64,000 nucleotides of DNA, from contig NZ_JAQPPK010000016.1 of the NCBI RefSeq assembly GCF_029952445.1, positions 59,574-123,573 on the forward strand, written 5' to 3'. The DNA is from Paenarthrobacter nitroguajacolicus (lineage in GTDB: Bacteria; Actinomycetota; Actinomycetes; Actinomycetales; Micrococcaceae). The position numbers and the translations under genes were made by a program. Positions within the stretch are counted from its first letter, which is position 1, and each line of letters starts with the position of its first letter. The notes below the pieces were generated by a model. It worked only from the letters and a program-made list of their open reading frames with translations. It made no database searches and was not told the DNA's origin. Positions 44,065 through 53,123 of the stretch are shown here, one piece after another.

Positions 44065-44826
44065 CTACTGAACCGGCCGCAGCCGCAGACCCTGCATGCC
44101 GCCGTCGACCGCCAGCGAGGTTCCCGACGTCGAACCTGACAGCGGACTCGCCAAGTACGCGACGGCGCCGGCTACTTCAGCGGGGTCCACCATCCGGCCG
44201 TGCGGCTGGCGGGCGTTCAGGGCGGCGCGCTCGCCGGCAGGATCCGCGGCCGAGTCCAGCAAGCGGCCCACCCAGGGCGTGTCCACGGTGCCCGGATTGA
44301 CGCAGTTCACGCGGATTCCCTCACGGACGTGGTCGGCGGCCATGGCCAGCGTCAGCGAGAGGACCGCACCCTTGGACGCCGAATAGAGCGCGCGCTGCGG
44401 CAAGCCCGCTGTTGCTGCGATGGAGCAGGTGTTCACGATCGCAGCGGCCGGGGATTCGCGCAGGTACGGCAGGGCTGCGCGGCTGACGCGGGCGATGCCC
44501 ACAACGTTGACGTTGAGGACGCGCAACCATTCGTCGTCGTCGTTCGCGGTGATGTCACCTTGTGCGCCGATGCCGGCGTTGTTGATCACGATGTCCAGGC
44601 GTCCGAATTCGGCGGCAACGCGTTCGACGGCGGCACGCACCGAGGCGTCGTCGGCCACATTGCACTGCACACCGAAGTGCGGGCTGGCTTCCGGGTTCAG
44701 GTCAAGGACGGCGACCCGGGCGCCACCGTTGGCGAGACGGTCAGCGATGGCCGCGCCGATGCCCGAAGCACCACCTGTCACGAGCGCGGCGAGTCCTTCG
44801 AATTCGTTGGCCACGTTTGTTGCCAC
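44065..44826 (-). CDS. SDR, probable 2-keto-3-deoxy-L-fuconate dehydrogenase
   Basis: A 253-residue classical SDR: ALVTGGASGIGAAIADRLA at residues 14-32, acidic VLDLN that favours NAD, NNAGIGAQG, the Ser in NTCSIAATAGL, and YSASKGA. Its place next to the FAH-family hydrolase and the L-fuconate dehydratase points to oxidation of 2-keto-3-deoxy-L-fuconate to the 2,4-diketo acid. It starts at GTG 44826, three bases after the upstream stop, so it is part of a two-gene operon. Confidence 0.85.
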   Translation of the reverse strand: MATNVANEFEGLAALVTGGASGIGAAIADRLANGGARVAVLDLNPEASPHFGVQCNVADDASVRAAVERVAAEFGRLDIVINNAGIGAQGDITANDDDEWLRVLNVNVVGIARVSRAALPYLRESPAAAIVNTCSIAATAGLPQRALYSASKGAVLSLTLAMAADHVREGIRVNCVNPGTVDTPWVGRLLDSAADPAGERAALNARQPHGRMVDPAEVAGAVAYLASPLSGSTSGTSLAVDGGMQGLRLRPVQ

Positions 44827-44829
44827 GGC

Positions 44830-45756
44830 TTAGGCGCTGGTGCTGGCGAAAGGGGCCGCGTGGGCTGAGCCGGCCTGTGCTGCGCCGGCCTGGGCGCGGA
44901 AGAACTCCTGGCGCTGGCGGCCCAATCCGTCGATCTCCAGTTCCACCACGTCGCCGGGCTGGATAAAGGGGAAGCGGCCGGACAGGGCAACGCCCTCGGG
45001 AGTGCCGGTGATGATCACATCGCCTGGTTCCAGGACCATGTACTGGCTGAGGTGGTGGACGATCGTAGCGGGGCCGAAGATCATGTCCGAGGTACTGGAG
45101 TCCTGCCGGGCTTCCCCGTTGACCAGCGTCCGGAGGCGGAGGTCGCCGGCGTCGATGTCGCCTGCGGGCACCAGCCATGGGCCCAGGGGCGTGGAGCCGG
45201 GAAGGGTCTTGCCCTTGGTCCACTGACCCGCGGCGCCGGGGATCTGGTAGTCGCGTTCCGAGAGGTCATTGGCCACTGCGTATCCAGCGATGCAGTTTTC
45301 CGCCTCTTCCATTGAGGAAAGGTATGACGCTTCCTTGCCGATCACGATGGCCAGTTCCACTTCCCAGTCGTACTTTTCCGACGACGGCGGGATGGGAGCG
45401 GCGTCGAACGGGCCGGCGATGGTGTTACTTGGCTTAAGGAACACGACGGGAACCTCGGGCGGCGTCGCACCGGATTCGGCGGCGTGGGCGGTGTAGTTCA
45501 GGCCGATGGCCACCACCGCGCCCGGACGCGCGACGGGCGCGCCGATACGCAGCCCCTCGGCGGAAATTTCCGCGAGTTCCCCGTTCTCAAGGGCTGCACG
45601 GGTGCGTTCGATGCCGTCCGAGGCGAGGAATCCGCCGTCGATGTCCTGCGTGAGGGTGGCGAGGCTGAAGTATTTTTCGACGCCGTGTGCGTCCTGGGCG
45701 ATGACGGCCGGTTGTTCGTTTCCGGCCGTCCCCAGCCTGGCGAATTTCAAGGTCAT
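44830..45756 (-). CDS. FAH-family hydrolase, probable 2,4-diketo-3-deoxy-L-fuconate hydrolase
   Basis: A 308-residue fumarylacetoacetase-family enzyme. VVAIGLNYTAHAAESGATPP is the start of the catalytic domain, and the metal ligands lie in YDWEVELAIVIGKEA and VANDLSERDYQ. GDVIITGTPEGVAL near residue 250 is also a signature. In this cluster it would cleave 2,4-diketo-3-deoxy-L-fuconate to pyruvate and L-lactate. The C-terminus has an Ala-rich tail. GGAGGAA precedes the ATG. It is the first gene on the minus side of the divergent fucose promoter. Confidence 0.88.
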   Translation of the reverse strand: MTLKFARLGTAGNEQPAVIAQDAHGVEKYFSLATLTQDIDGGFLASDGIERTRAALENGELAEISAEGLRIGAPVARPGAVVAIGLNYTAHAAESGATPPEVPVVFLKPSNTIAGPFDAAPIPPSSEKYDWEVELAIVIGKEASYLSSMEEAENCIAGYAVANDLSERDYQIPGAAGQWTKGKTLPGSTPLGPWLVPAGDIDAGDLRLRTLVNGEARQDSSTSDMIFGPATIVHHLSQYMVLEPGDVIITGTPEGVALSGRFPFIQPGDVVELEIDGLGRQRQEFFRAQAGAAQAGSAHAAPFASTSA

Positions 45757-45812
45757 GGCTTCCTCCGTGCGTTCGGGACTAACATCCGAGCTCTAGTGTG
45801 GTGTTTTCCCCC

Positions 45813-45840
45813 ATAATACGGAAATGTGACCCATTGACAA
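45813..45840 (-). promoter_or_regulatory. Putative minus-strand promoter of hydrolase-SDR operon
   Basis: On the minus strand, TTGTCA (45840-45835), a 16-base spacer, then TATTAT (45818-45813). Its -35 overlaps the -35 of the plus-strand promoter. Confidence 0.6.
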
Positions 45841-45862
45841 GGCATACATCCGATGTTTAGCT
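45834..45862 (+). promoter_or_regulatory. Fuconate dehydratase promoter with GntR operator in the spacer
   Basis: TTGACA (45834-45839) is followed at 17 bases by a weak -10 TTAGCT (45857-45862). The spacer holds the perfect dyad ACATC-C-GATGT (45846-45856). Related sequence ACATCCGAG lies at 45782-45790 and GATCCGATGT at 51304-51313, upstream of the gntR gene of the cluster. Confidence 0.6.
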
Positions 45863-45895
45863 TCAACGAAGAAAAGCGACGCAGCCAGGAGCCCC

Positions 45896-47200
45896 ATGAG
45901 CATCATTACCGCCCTCGAAACATTCGATATCCGCTTTCCTACTTCCCGGGACCTGGATGGTTCCGACGCCATGAATCCGGACCCGGACTACTCAGCCGCG
46001 TACCTGATCATCCGGACCGACGCCGGGGACGGGCATGAAGGCCATGGCTTCGTCTTCACCATCGGCCGTGGAAACGAGGTGGAAACCGCCGCCATCGATG
46101 CTTTGCGCGGCCACATCCTCGGCGCTGGCGTTGAGGCTCTGCTGGATGACATGGGAGCCACCTGGAAACTCCTTGCCCACGACTCCCAACTCCGCTGGCT
46201 CGGACCCGAAAAGGGCGTCATGCACATGGCCATCGGTGCCGTCGTCAACGCCCTTTGGGACTTGAAAGCCAAGCGCGCCGGACTGCCCCTCTGGGAGCTG
46301 CTCGCAGGCATGGCGCCGGAAGAAATCGTGGCACTGGTGGACTTCCGCTATCTCACCGACGCCCTCACCCCGGAAGAAGCACTGGCCATCCTCCGCGCCG
46401 CGGAACCCGGAAGGGAGCAACGGAAGGTGGCCCTTCGCGCTGAAGGCTACCCGGCGTACACCACGACGCCGGGCTGGTTGGGTTACAGCGACGGGAAACT
46501 GACGCGGCTGGCGAAGGAAGCTGTGGCTGACGGCTTCGAGCAGATCAAGTTGAAGGTGGGTGCGTCCCTGGAGGACGACATCCGACGGGTGCGCGCGGCG
46601 CGGGCAGCGGTGGGGCCGGATATCAGGATCGCCGTGGATGCCAACCAGCGTTGGGACGTGCAGGAAGCCATCGAGTGGATGGCCCACCTTGCCCCCTTCG
46701 ACATCGCCTGGATCGAAGAGCCCACCAGCCCGGATGACATCCTGGGCCACGCCGCCATCGCCCGTGCAGTGGCACCCATTCCAGTGGCAACAGGTGAGCA
46801 CGTCCAGAACCGGGTGGTGTTCAAGCAAATGCTCCAGGCGGGCTCGCTCCAGGTCCTGCAGATCGATGCGGCGCGGGTGGCGGGAGTGAACGAGAACATC
46901 GCGATCCTCCTCCTGGCCGCGAAGTTCGGGGTGCGCGTGTGTCCGCACGCCGGCGGGGTGGGGTTATGCGAGGCCGTGCAGCATTTGTCCATGTTTGACT
47001 TCGTCGCTGTCTCGGGGACCAAAGAGGACCGGACCATTGAGTTCGTGGACCATCTGCATGAACACTTCACCACACCGGTGGAGGTGCACGGCGGCGCGTA
47101 CTGGCCGCCGTCGAATCCTGGTGCCGGAAACGAAATGCTCCGTGAAACACTGGCCGCGTACAGCTTTCCCGACGGCCCGGTATGGAAGGAAACCCAGTGA
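45896..47200 (+). CDS. L-fuconate dehydratase
   Basis: Removes water from L-fuconate to give 2-keto-3-deoxy-L-fuconate. The 434-residue enolase-superfamily protein carries [20 protein letters not shown] at the N-terminus, characteristic of this enzyme. Catalytic elements: the K-x-K pair in [10 protein letters not shown] (about 218-220), Mg ligands in IAVDANQRW (about 247), WIEEPTSP (about 272) and TGEHVQNR (about 300), and the base in [11 protein letters not shown] (about 352). It heads the plus-strand operon and its stop overlaps the fucosidase start. Confidence 0.94.
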   Translation: MSIITALETFDIRFPTSRDLDGSDAMNPDPDYSAAYLIIRTDAGDGHEGHGFVFTIGRGNEVETAAIDALRGHILGAGVEALLDDMGATWKLLAHDSQLRWLGPEKGVMHMAIGAVVNALWDLKAKRAGLPLWELLAGMAPEEIVALVDFRYLTDALTPEEALAILRAAEPGREQRKVALRAEGYPAYTTTPGWLGYSDGKLTRLAKEAVADGFEQIKLKVGASLEDDIRRVRAARAAVGPDIRIAVDANQRWDVQEAIEWMAHLAPFDIAWIEEPTSPDDILGHAAIARAVAPIPVATGEHVQNRVVFKQMLQAGSLQVLQIDAARVAGVNENIAILLLAAKFGVRVCPHAGGVGLCEAVQHLSMFDFVAVSGTKEDRTIEFVDHLHEHFTTPVEVHGGAYWPPSNPGAGNEMLRETLAAYSFPDGPVWKETQ

Positions 47201-48501
47201 TCCAGCACGCTCCGTGGTTCGAGGAAGCCCGACTCGGGATGTTCGTGCACTGGGGTATCTACGCCCTGCCCGCGCGGCACGAGTGGGTCATGAACCGGGA
47301 AGAGATCACCGCGGAGGAGTATTCAAAGTACTTCCGCCGCTTCGACCCTGACTTGTACGACCCCCGCGAATGGGCCCGCGCGGCCCGCGCGGCAGGCATG
47401 AGATACGTGGTCCTCACTACCAAGCACCACGACGGCTTCTGCCTGTGGGACTCTGCACTGACCGACTACAAGGCCACCAACACCCCCGCAGGCAGGGACC
47501 TCATCCAGCCTTATGTAGAAGCACTTCGCGCCGAGGGGCTGAAGGTGGGTTTCTACCATTCACTCGTCGACTGGCACCACCCCGACTTCACCATTGACGG
47601 GGTACACCCCCAACGCAACGCGGTCGACGTCGAAAGCCTCAACGCCGGTCGCGACATGGCCCGCTACCGCGAGTACCTGCACGGCCAGGTGCGTGAGCTC
47701 CTGAGCAACTACGGCCTCATCGATTACCTGTTCTTCGACTTCTCCTACGCAGGCCTGGGGCACGCGGAGTTCTGGGGTGGCAAGGGACGGAAGGACTGGG
47801 ACTCGGAGGCGCTGCTGGCCATGGTCAGGGAGCTGCAGCCGGGCATCGTGGTCAACGACCGCCTGGACATCCCCGGCGACTTTGCCACGCCGGAGCAGTA
47901 CCAGCCCGCCGGCCCCATGATGCTCGACGGCGAACCGGTCACCTGGGAGGCATGCCAGACCCTGAACGGCAGCTGGGGGTACGACCGCGACAATCAGAAC
48001 TACAAGTCAGTGGACCTGCTCATCCGGATGCTGGTGGACGGCGTTTCCAAGGGCGGGAACCTGCTGCTCAACGTAGGCCCCACCGGCAGGGGCACCATTG
48101 ATCCGCGGGCGCTGGAGTCGCTTGCGGGGATAGGGAAATGGATGGAACTGCACTCCCGCTCCATATACGGTGCCGGCGTGTCACAGTTCACCGCGCCATC
48201 CGATGTCCGCTACACCCAGCGCGGGGACAGGCTTTATGTTCACCTGTTCGCTTGGCCCTTTGAATACGTCCACCTTCCTGGCCTGGCCGGGAAGGTGGAA
48301 TACGCCCAGCTGCTCAATGACGCGTCGGAAGTGTTCCTTCTCGAGGTGGACGCGGACCAGCAGGCCATGAACATGACCCCGGGAGGCCAGCCGCCGGGAA
48401 CACTGACCATCAAGTTGCCGGTGCAAAGGCCCGACGCGGCAGTCCCGGTGCTGGAGCTCTTCCTCAAGCCCGCCGTGGAACCGACGGTCAGCCATGGTTG
48501 A
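47197..48501 (+). CDS. Alpha-L-fucosidase, GH29, cytoplasmic
   Basis: A 434-residue glycosidase that releases L-fucose from fucosylated glycans. GH29 motifs are [19 protein letters not shown] at the N-terminus, [31 protein letters not shown], and the nucleophile region [12 protein letters not shown] (Asp near residue 180), with [17 protein letters not shown] 47197 overlaps the previous stop and has AAGGA seven bases upstream. No signal peptide is present, so it acts inside the cell on imported oligosaccharides. Confidence 0.93.
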   Translation: MIQHAPWFEEARLGMFVHWGIYALPARHEWVMNREEITAEEYSKYFRRFDPDLYDPREWARAARAAGMRYVVLTTKHHDGFCLWDSALTDYKATNTPAGRDLIQPYVEALRAEGLKVGFYHSLVDWHHPDFTIDGVHPQRNAVDVESLNAGRDMARYREYLHGQVRELLSNYGLIDYLFFDFSYAGLGHAEFWGGKGRKDWDSEALLAMVRELQPGIVVNDRLDIPGDFATPEQYQPAGPMMLDGEPVTWEACQTLNGSWGYDRDNQNYKSVDLLIRMLVDGVSKGGNLLLNVGPTGRGTIDPRALESLAGIGKWMELHSRSIYGAGVSQFTAPSDVRYTQRGDRLYVHLFAWPFEYVHLPGLAGKVEYAQLLNDASEVFLLEVDADQQAMNMTPGGQPPGTLTIKLPVQRPDAAVPVLELFLKPAVEPTVSHG

Positions 48502-48808
48502 GAGCATCGCCCTGCACACCAGGCTCAAACCGGGCACGGAAGATGAGTACGCCGACGCCCACGCGCACATCCCTCCGGAACTCGTGTCCGCGCTGAAGGA
48601 AGCCGGCGTTCGGAACTGGCGGATCTGGCGCAGCGGACTCGACCTCTTCCATGTAGTGGACGTGGACGACTACCAGGCGATGCGGCATGCGCTCGCCGAC
48701 CATCCAGCCAATGTGCCGTGGCAAGCCCGGATGGCTGAACTTTTGGACGTCCAGGACGATTACTCCGGGACGGATACGGGTATCGGGAAAGTATGGGAAC
48801 TGCCGTGA
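48494..48808 (+). CDS. L-fucose/L-rhamnose mutarotase family protein
   Basis: A 104-residue protein: ALHTRLKPGTEDEYADAHAHI, NWRIWRSGLDLFHVVDVDDY and HPANVPWQARMAELLD are typical of the L-rhamnose mutarotase family, which also includes fucose mutarotases. It interconverts sugar anomers so that the dehydrogenase receives the right form. The start overlaps the fucosidase stop by eight bases, and its stop overlaps the next gene. Confidence 0.9.
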   Translation: MVESIALHTRLKPGTEDEYADAHAHIPPELVSALKEAGVRNWRIWRSGLDLFHVVDVDDYQAMRHALADHPANVPWQARMAELLDVQDDYSGTDTGIGKVWELP

Positions 48809-49752
48809 ACTCACTCGACCTCCACAGGCTGGGCAGGCTCGGCTTCGGCGGGGCCGGGATCGGAAACCTGTACCGCGCCATCCCGGACGGTGAAGCCCTT
48901 GCCACGGTGCTGGCCGCCTGGGACACAGGAGTCCGATACTTCGACACCGCGCCGCACTACGGCCTTGGCCTGTCGGAGCAGAGACTCGGCGCCGTCCTGC
49001 GGGACAAGCCGCGTGATGAGTTCGTCATCTCCACCAAGGTTGGCCGTTTGCTGGAGCCCAACCCCGCCGGCGGGCGCGACTCCGAGGGCTTCGACGTCCC
49101 GGCCACAACGCGGCGCGTCTGGGACTTCTCCGAAGCTGGCATCCGACGCAGCATCGAGGAATCGTTGGAGCGGCTTGGGCTTAGCCGCGTGGACATCGTT
49201 TACCTGCACGATCCCGACGTCCATGACCTTCAGGCCGGAATCACCCAAGGGTTGCCCGTGCTTGAAAAGCTCCGGTCCGAGGGCCTGGTCTCGGCGATTG
49301 GCGTTGGCACGAACTCTGCCGAAGCCGCCCTGGAGTGTATCGAAGCCGCCGACCTTGACCTTGTGATGCTCGCCGGACGCTACACCCTGCTGGAGCAGCC
49401 CGACGTTCCCCTGCTTGAACGCTGCAGCCAGCGCCGCACCGGCGTCGTAAGCGTTGGCGCCTATAACTCCGGACTTCTGGCCCGGTCCGACGTCTCCGAG
49501 AACGCTCATTACAACTACGCGCCGGCATCGCCGGAGGTCCTGGCACGGGCGCGAAGGCTTGCGGCCGTTTGCCGCGACTTTGGCGTGGAACTTCCGACGG
49601 CGGCACTCCAGTTTCCGCTGCGGCATCCGGCCGTAGTGAACGTGACAGCCGGGGCGACTTCCCCTGAACAGGTGGCAAGCAACGTGGCGCGAATGGAAGA
49701 GCCAGTCCCCGAGGAACTGTGGGCGGCGTTGGAGGGACTAGGCAGTGATTGA
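48793..49752 (+). CDS. Aldo/keto reductase, probable L-fucose 1-dehydrogenase
   Basis: A 319-residue AKR TIM barrel: LGFGGAGIGNLYRAI, the catalytic Asp/Tyr in RYFDTAPHYGLGLSEQRLG, Lys in VISTKVGRLL, and VDIVYLHDPDVHD. Close relatives oxidise L-fucose or D-threo-aldoses with NAD(P). It would form L-fucono-lactone, which the next gene opens. The ATG at 48793 has GGGAAA upstream; GTG 48805 with a 4-base overlap of the mutarotase stop is an alternative. Confidence 0.88.
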   Translation: MGTAVNSLDLHRLGRLGFGGAGIGNLYRAIPDGEALATVLAAWDTGVRYFDTAPHYGLGLSEQRLGAVLRDKPRDEFVISTKVGRLLEPNPAGGRDSEGFDVPATTRRVWDFSEAGIRRSIEESLERLGLSRVDIVYLHDPDVHDLQAGITQGLPVLEKLRSEGLVSAIGVGTNSAEAALECIEAADLDLVMLAGRYTLLEQPDVPLLERCSQRRTGVVSVGAYNSGLLARSDVSENAHYNYAPASPEVLARARRLAAVCRDFGVELPTAALQFPLRHPAVVNVTAGATSPEQVASNVARMEEPVPEELWAALEGLGSD

Positions 49753-50614
49753 TTCGCACCTGCACCTGTGGACCTTGGACACTTTCGTCACCGGCGGGGA
49801 GCGGCCCTACTCCTGGCTTGGCCCGCAGCATGGCGTGCTCTTCCGCAGTTTCGGCGAGGAGGAAGCGCGTGAGACCCTGGACGCCGCAGGTGTCAGGGGA
49901 GCGGTGCTGGTCCAGGCCGACGACACCGTCGCGGACACCGAAAGCATGCTGGCTGTGGCCTCGCGGAACCCGTGGGTGCTGGGCGTCTTGGGCTGGGTCA
50001 AGCTGGATTCGCCGGCTGAAGCCGTTGCCCAATTGGAGGGCTTCGCCGGGCAGCCCGTGTTCAAAGGCGTGCGGCATTTGGTACACAACGATCCCCGCCA
50101 GGATTTCCTGGATCTACCCTCTGTCCGGGAATCGCTGGCCTCGGTGGCCCGGCGCGGATTCACCTTCGATGTGCCGGACGCCTTCCCGCGGCATCTGGGG
50201 GCGACAGTCCGGCTGGCCCGGGAACTCCCGGAATTGACAGTGGTGCTGGATCATCTGGGCAAGCCGCCGTTGGCTGATCAAGCGGTCATGGGATCGTGGC
50301 GGGCTGATTTTATGGCCTTGGGCCGCGAACCGAATGCGGTGGCGAAGCTCTCCGGACTCTGCGTCGCCGACTTGCCGTACAACAGCGCGACGCTTCGGCC
50401 GCTGTTCGAGACCGCGCTCGAGGCTTTCGGGGCAGCGCGCCTGATGATCGGCGGCGACTGGCCCGTCAGTACCCTCGGGGCGCCATACGGCCGGACCCTC
50501 GACGTACTGCTGGAACTGGTGTCCTCCCTGAGTCCAACGGAGCAGGACTTGATCCTGGAAGGAACAGCCATCCGCACCTACGGGCTGGCAGCCAACCCGC
50601 TGGTGGACGCCTAA
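49745..50614 (+). CDS. Amidohydrolase, probable L-fuconolactonase
   Basis: A 289-residue amidohydrolase of the COG3618 type. Metal ligands are MIDSHLHLW at the N-terminus, LVHNDPRQDF, TVVLDHLGKPP and MIGGDWPVS. This is the lactonase family that opens L-fucono- or L-rhamnono-lactone. GTG 49745 overlaps the AKR stop by eight bases. Its end overlaps the convergent gntR stop by four bases. It completes the oxidative half of the fucose pathway. Confidence 0.9.
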   Translation: MIDSHLHLWTLDTFVTGGERPYSWLGPQHGVLFRSFGEEEARETLDAAGVRGAVLVQADDTVADTESMLAVASRNPWVLGVLGWVKLDSPAEAVAQLEGFAGQPVFKGVRHLVHNDPRQDFLDLPSVRESLASVARRGFTFDVPDAFPRHLGATVRLARELPELTVVLDHLGKPPLADQAVMGSWRADFMALGREPNAVAKLSGLCVADLPYNSATLRPLFETALEAFGAARLMIGGDWPVSTLGAPYGRTLDVLLELVSSLSPTEQDLILEGTAIRTYGLAANPLVDA

Positions 50615-51282
50615 AGCGCCTGCCGCAGCCAGTTCTCAACGCCACTGATGTGCACTGTCACCAGGGCCCGGACCAGTTCCGCGTCGCCCCGTTCCAAAGC
50701 GTCCGCGATGGCACGATGTTCGGCCAGGGTGTGCGCCACGGCCTTTTCCTGCGTCAGGCCCCGCCAGATCCGCGCCCGCACAGTGCTGCTGGACAGTGCT
50801 TCCAAGAGGCTGCCCAGGTAGTCGTTGCCTGCGGCCTCGGTGATGATGCTGTGGAATTCGAGGTCGTGCGCCACGAGTTCCTCGACGTCCGTGGTCTCGT
50901 CTATTCCGTCCATCGTGGCGCGAAGGGCAGTGAGTCCGTCCGGGGTAATTTTGCCCGCCGCGAGATGGGCCGTGGCAGGTTCCAGGATTCGTCTGACCTC
51001 AAACAGTTCAAGGATGGAACGGTCCTGGTGCAGATCCACCACGAACGCCACGGCCTCGTTGAGCAATTTGGCGTCAAGGCTGGTTACGTAGGTGCCGTCG
51101 CCGCGGCGGACGTCCAGAACGCGGATCAATTCCAGGGCCTTAACGGCTTCACGGAGCGAACTCCTGGAAAGGCCGAGCCGTTCGCTCAGTTCCTTCTCCG
51201 GCGGAAGCCGATCCCCGGCCTTGAGTTCGCCGCGGATCAGCATGTCTTTGATCTTGCTGATCGCCTCATCTGTGACAGCCAT
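50611..51282 (-). CDS. GntR family (FCD) regulator of the fucose cluster
   Basis: A 223-residue protein with a GntR winged helix (AGDRLPPEKELSERLGLSRSSLREAVKALE, about residues 21-50) and an FCD domain (FEVRRILEPATAHLAA, VAHDLEFHSIITEAAGNDYL, LAEHRAIADALERGD). It is convergent with the fuconolactonase gene. The sequence GATCCGATGT upstream of its start resembles the dyad in the divergent promoter at 45846-45856, so it probably represses the cluster and itself. The ribosome site is weak. Confidence 0.9.
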   Translation of the reverse strand: MAVTDEAISKIKDMLIRGELKAGDRLPPEKELSERLGLSRSSLREAVKALELIRVLDVRRGDGTYVTSLDAKLLNEAVAFVVDLHQDRSILELFEVRRILEPATAHLAAGKITPDGLTALRATMDGIDETTDVEELVAHDLEFHSIITEAAGNDYLGSLLEALSSSTVRARIWRGLTQEKAVAHTLAEHRAIADALERGDAELVRALVTVHISGVENWLRQAL

Positions 51283-51342
51283 GGACCAATAGTAGCCACG
51301 AATGATCCGATGTCTGCCTCCGCCGCGTCCGCACCCAAGTAA

Positions 51343-51411
51343 GTGACAGCACATGCTCTAGTGAGGGGTCATTGGGACAGGTGCTGTTACCCAGTTGGGG
51401 GCGTTAACGGG
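51343..51411. repeat. Palindromic element, family B copy 2
   Basis: GTGACAGCAC (51343-51352) pairs with GTGCTGTTAC (51381-51390) using one G-T pair. Downstream is CCCAGTTGGGGGCGTTAACG, nearly the loop sequence of the 7887-7951 element, and TAAGTGAC occurs at its edge in both. Confidence 0.6.
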
Positions 51412-51412
51412 C

Positions 51413-51461
51413 GACGGCGGCACCCACGGTTCCGCTGTTACGGAACCCGGGTGCCGCCGTC
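51413..51461 (-). terminator. Probable terminator of asparagine permease gene
   Basis: Arms 51413-51434 and 51441-51461 pair over 20 bp with one bulge or mismatch around CTGTTA. It lies 17 bases past the permease stop on the minus strand. There is no T-run, but the stem is very stable. Confidence 0.65.
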
Positions 51462-51477
51462 GTGAGTCAGCGGTTGG

Positions 51478-52986
51478 CTACTTGTCCCCGCCCGGAAGCG
51501 GGCGGTTGGCGATCACCGGGGCGCTGCCGGTGTAGCCATCGCGTGTGGCGGCAAGCTCGTGGATCTGCTTGCGGCACAGGAACCAGCCCCACACCATGAG
51601 CGCGCAGGCGATCGCGGTGACCAACATGGTGAGCGGTGATTCGATGAACACCATGACCAGGACGCCAGCGAGGAAGACCAACGACAACCATCCCGTGTAA
51701 GGGGCGCCGAACAGGCGGAAGGACGGGCGCTTCACCCAGCCCTTGTCGGACCAACGCTTGAGCTGCATCTGGCACAGGACAATGGTTGCCCAGGTGACGA
51801 TGATGCCCACGGAAGCCACGTTCAGAACGATTTCGAAGGCGTCGGACGGGACCAGGTAGTTCAGCGGAACACCGAGCAGGGAAACGCCGGCGGTGATGGC
51901 GATGCCACCGTAGGGAACACCGGCCTTGTTCATGCGCTGTGCGAACTTCGGAGCCGAGCCGGCCACGGACATGGAGCGGAGGATACGGCCGGTGGAGTAG
52001 AGCCCGGCGTTCAAGGAGGACAGCGCCGCGGTGAGGACCACGAGGTTCATGATCACGTCTACGCCCTGGACGCCGATGGAGCCGAAGAACGTCACGAACG
52101 GGCTGACGCCCTTCTGGTACGAGGTGTACGGGAGCAGCAGTGCGAGCAGGATGACCGAGCCAACGTAGAAGACTGCGATACGGAAGACCACGGAGTTGAT
52201 CGCCTTGGGCATGATCTTCTCAGGGTTGGGCGTTTCGCCGGCTGCGGTACCAACGAGCTCGATGGATGCGTAGGCGAACAGCACACCCTGCATGAGGATG
52301 ATCATCGGCAGGATTCCGTTGGGGAACACGCCGCCGTTGTCCGAGAGGAGGCTGAAGCCCACTGTCTGGCCATCCACCGGAGTGCCGAAGATGACGAAGT
52401 AGGTGCCCACCAGCAGGAACGCCACCAGGGCGGCAACCTTGACCAGCGCGAACCAGAACTCCATCTCACCGAAGACCTTCACGGAAACCAGGTTCAGGCT
52501 CAGCACCACTACCAGTGCGATGAGGGCCCATGCCCACTGTGGAACGGCGCCCATCCAGGGGATGTATTTGCCGAAGAAGTTCATGTAGAGGGCCGCGGCT
52601 GTGATGTCCACGATGGTGGTGGTAGCCCAGTTGATCCAGTAGAACCAGCCCGAGACGAAAGCAGCCTTCTCGCCGTAGAACTCACGGGCGTAGGAGACGA
52701 ACGAACCCGAGGACGGGCGGTGGAGCACCAGTTCACCCAGTGCGCGGAGGATCAGGAAAGCGAAGAAGCCACAGACGGCGTACGCGATTACCAGGGAAGG
52801 GCCAGCTGCGTTGAGGCGGCCACCTGCGCCGAGGAACAGGCCGGTGCCGATTGCGCCACCGATCGCGATCATCTGGATCTGTCGGGGCTTGAGGTCCTTG
52901 TGGTAGCCGGAGTCCTCTTTGTGGAGGGCTTTCTCACTGGCATGCGCTTGGGCCGGAACCGTGTGGTCGGTGATGGGATTGGTCAT
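51478..52986 (-). CDS. ansP: L-asparagine permease (amino acid transporter)
   Basis: A 502-residue APC-superfamily permease with about 12 helices. The family signature is KPRQIQMIAIGGAIGTGLFLGAG in the first helix, then GELVLHRPSSGSFVSYAREF and SIELVGTAAGETPNPEK. The sequence is closest to AnsP/GabP-type amino acid carriers. It is downstream of aspA and the asparaginase gene, so asparagine import is the likely role. AAGGA lies six bases before ATG 52986. A 137-base gap separates it from aspA, so an internal promoter is possible. Confidence 0.9.
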   Translation of the reverse strand: MTNPITDHTVPAQAHASEKALHKEDSGYHKDLKPRQIQMIAIGGAIGTGLFLGAGGRLNAAGPSLVIAYAVCGFFAFLILRALGELVLHRPSSGSFVSYAREFYGEKAAFVSGWFYWINWATTTIVDITAAALYMNFFGKYIPWMGAVPQWAWALIALVVVLSLNLVSVKVFGEMEFWFALVKVAALVAFLLVGTYFVIFGTPVDGQTVGFSLLSDNGGVFPNGILPMIILMQGVLFAYASIELVGTAAGETPNPEKIMPKAINSVVFRIAVFYVGSVILLALLLPYTSYQKGVSPFVTFFGSIGVQGVDVIMNLVVLTAALSSLNAGLYSTGRILRSMSVAGSAPKFAQRMNKAGVPYGGIAITAGVSLLGVPLNYLVPSDAFEIVLNVASVGIIVTWATIVLCQMQLKRWSDKGWVKRPSFRLFGAPYTGWLSLVFLAGVLVMVFIESPLTMLVTAIACALMVWGWFLCRKQIHELAATRDGYTGSAPVIANRPLPGGDK

Positions 52987-53123
52987 TGGAATCCTTAGGA
53001 GTGTCCTGTTGGGGTTGTCCTGGGTGCGGCCGGCGGGGGTCCGGGCACACAAGACAGCGCCTCGATTGGGTATGCCTCATCGGGCGGGACGGCTGACTGA
53101 AGCCGCTGGGCTTTTGGCCGGGC

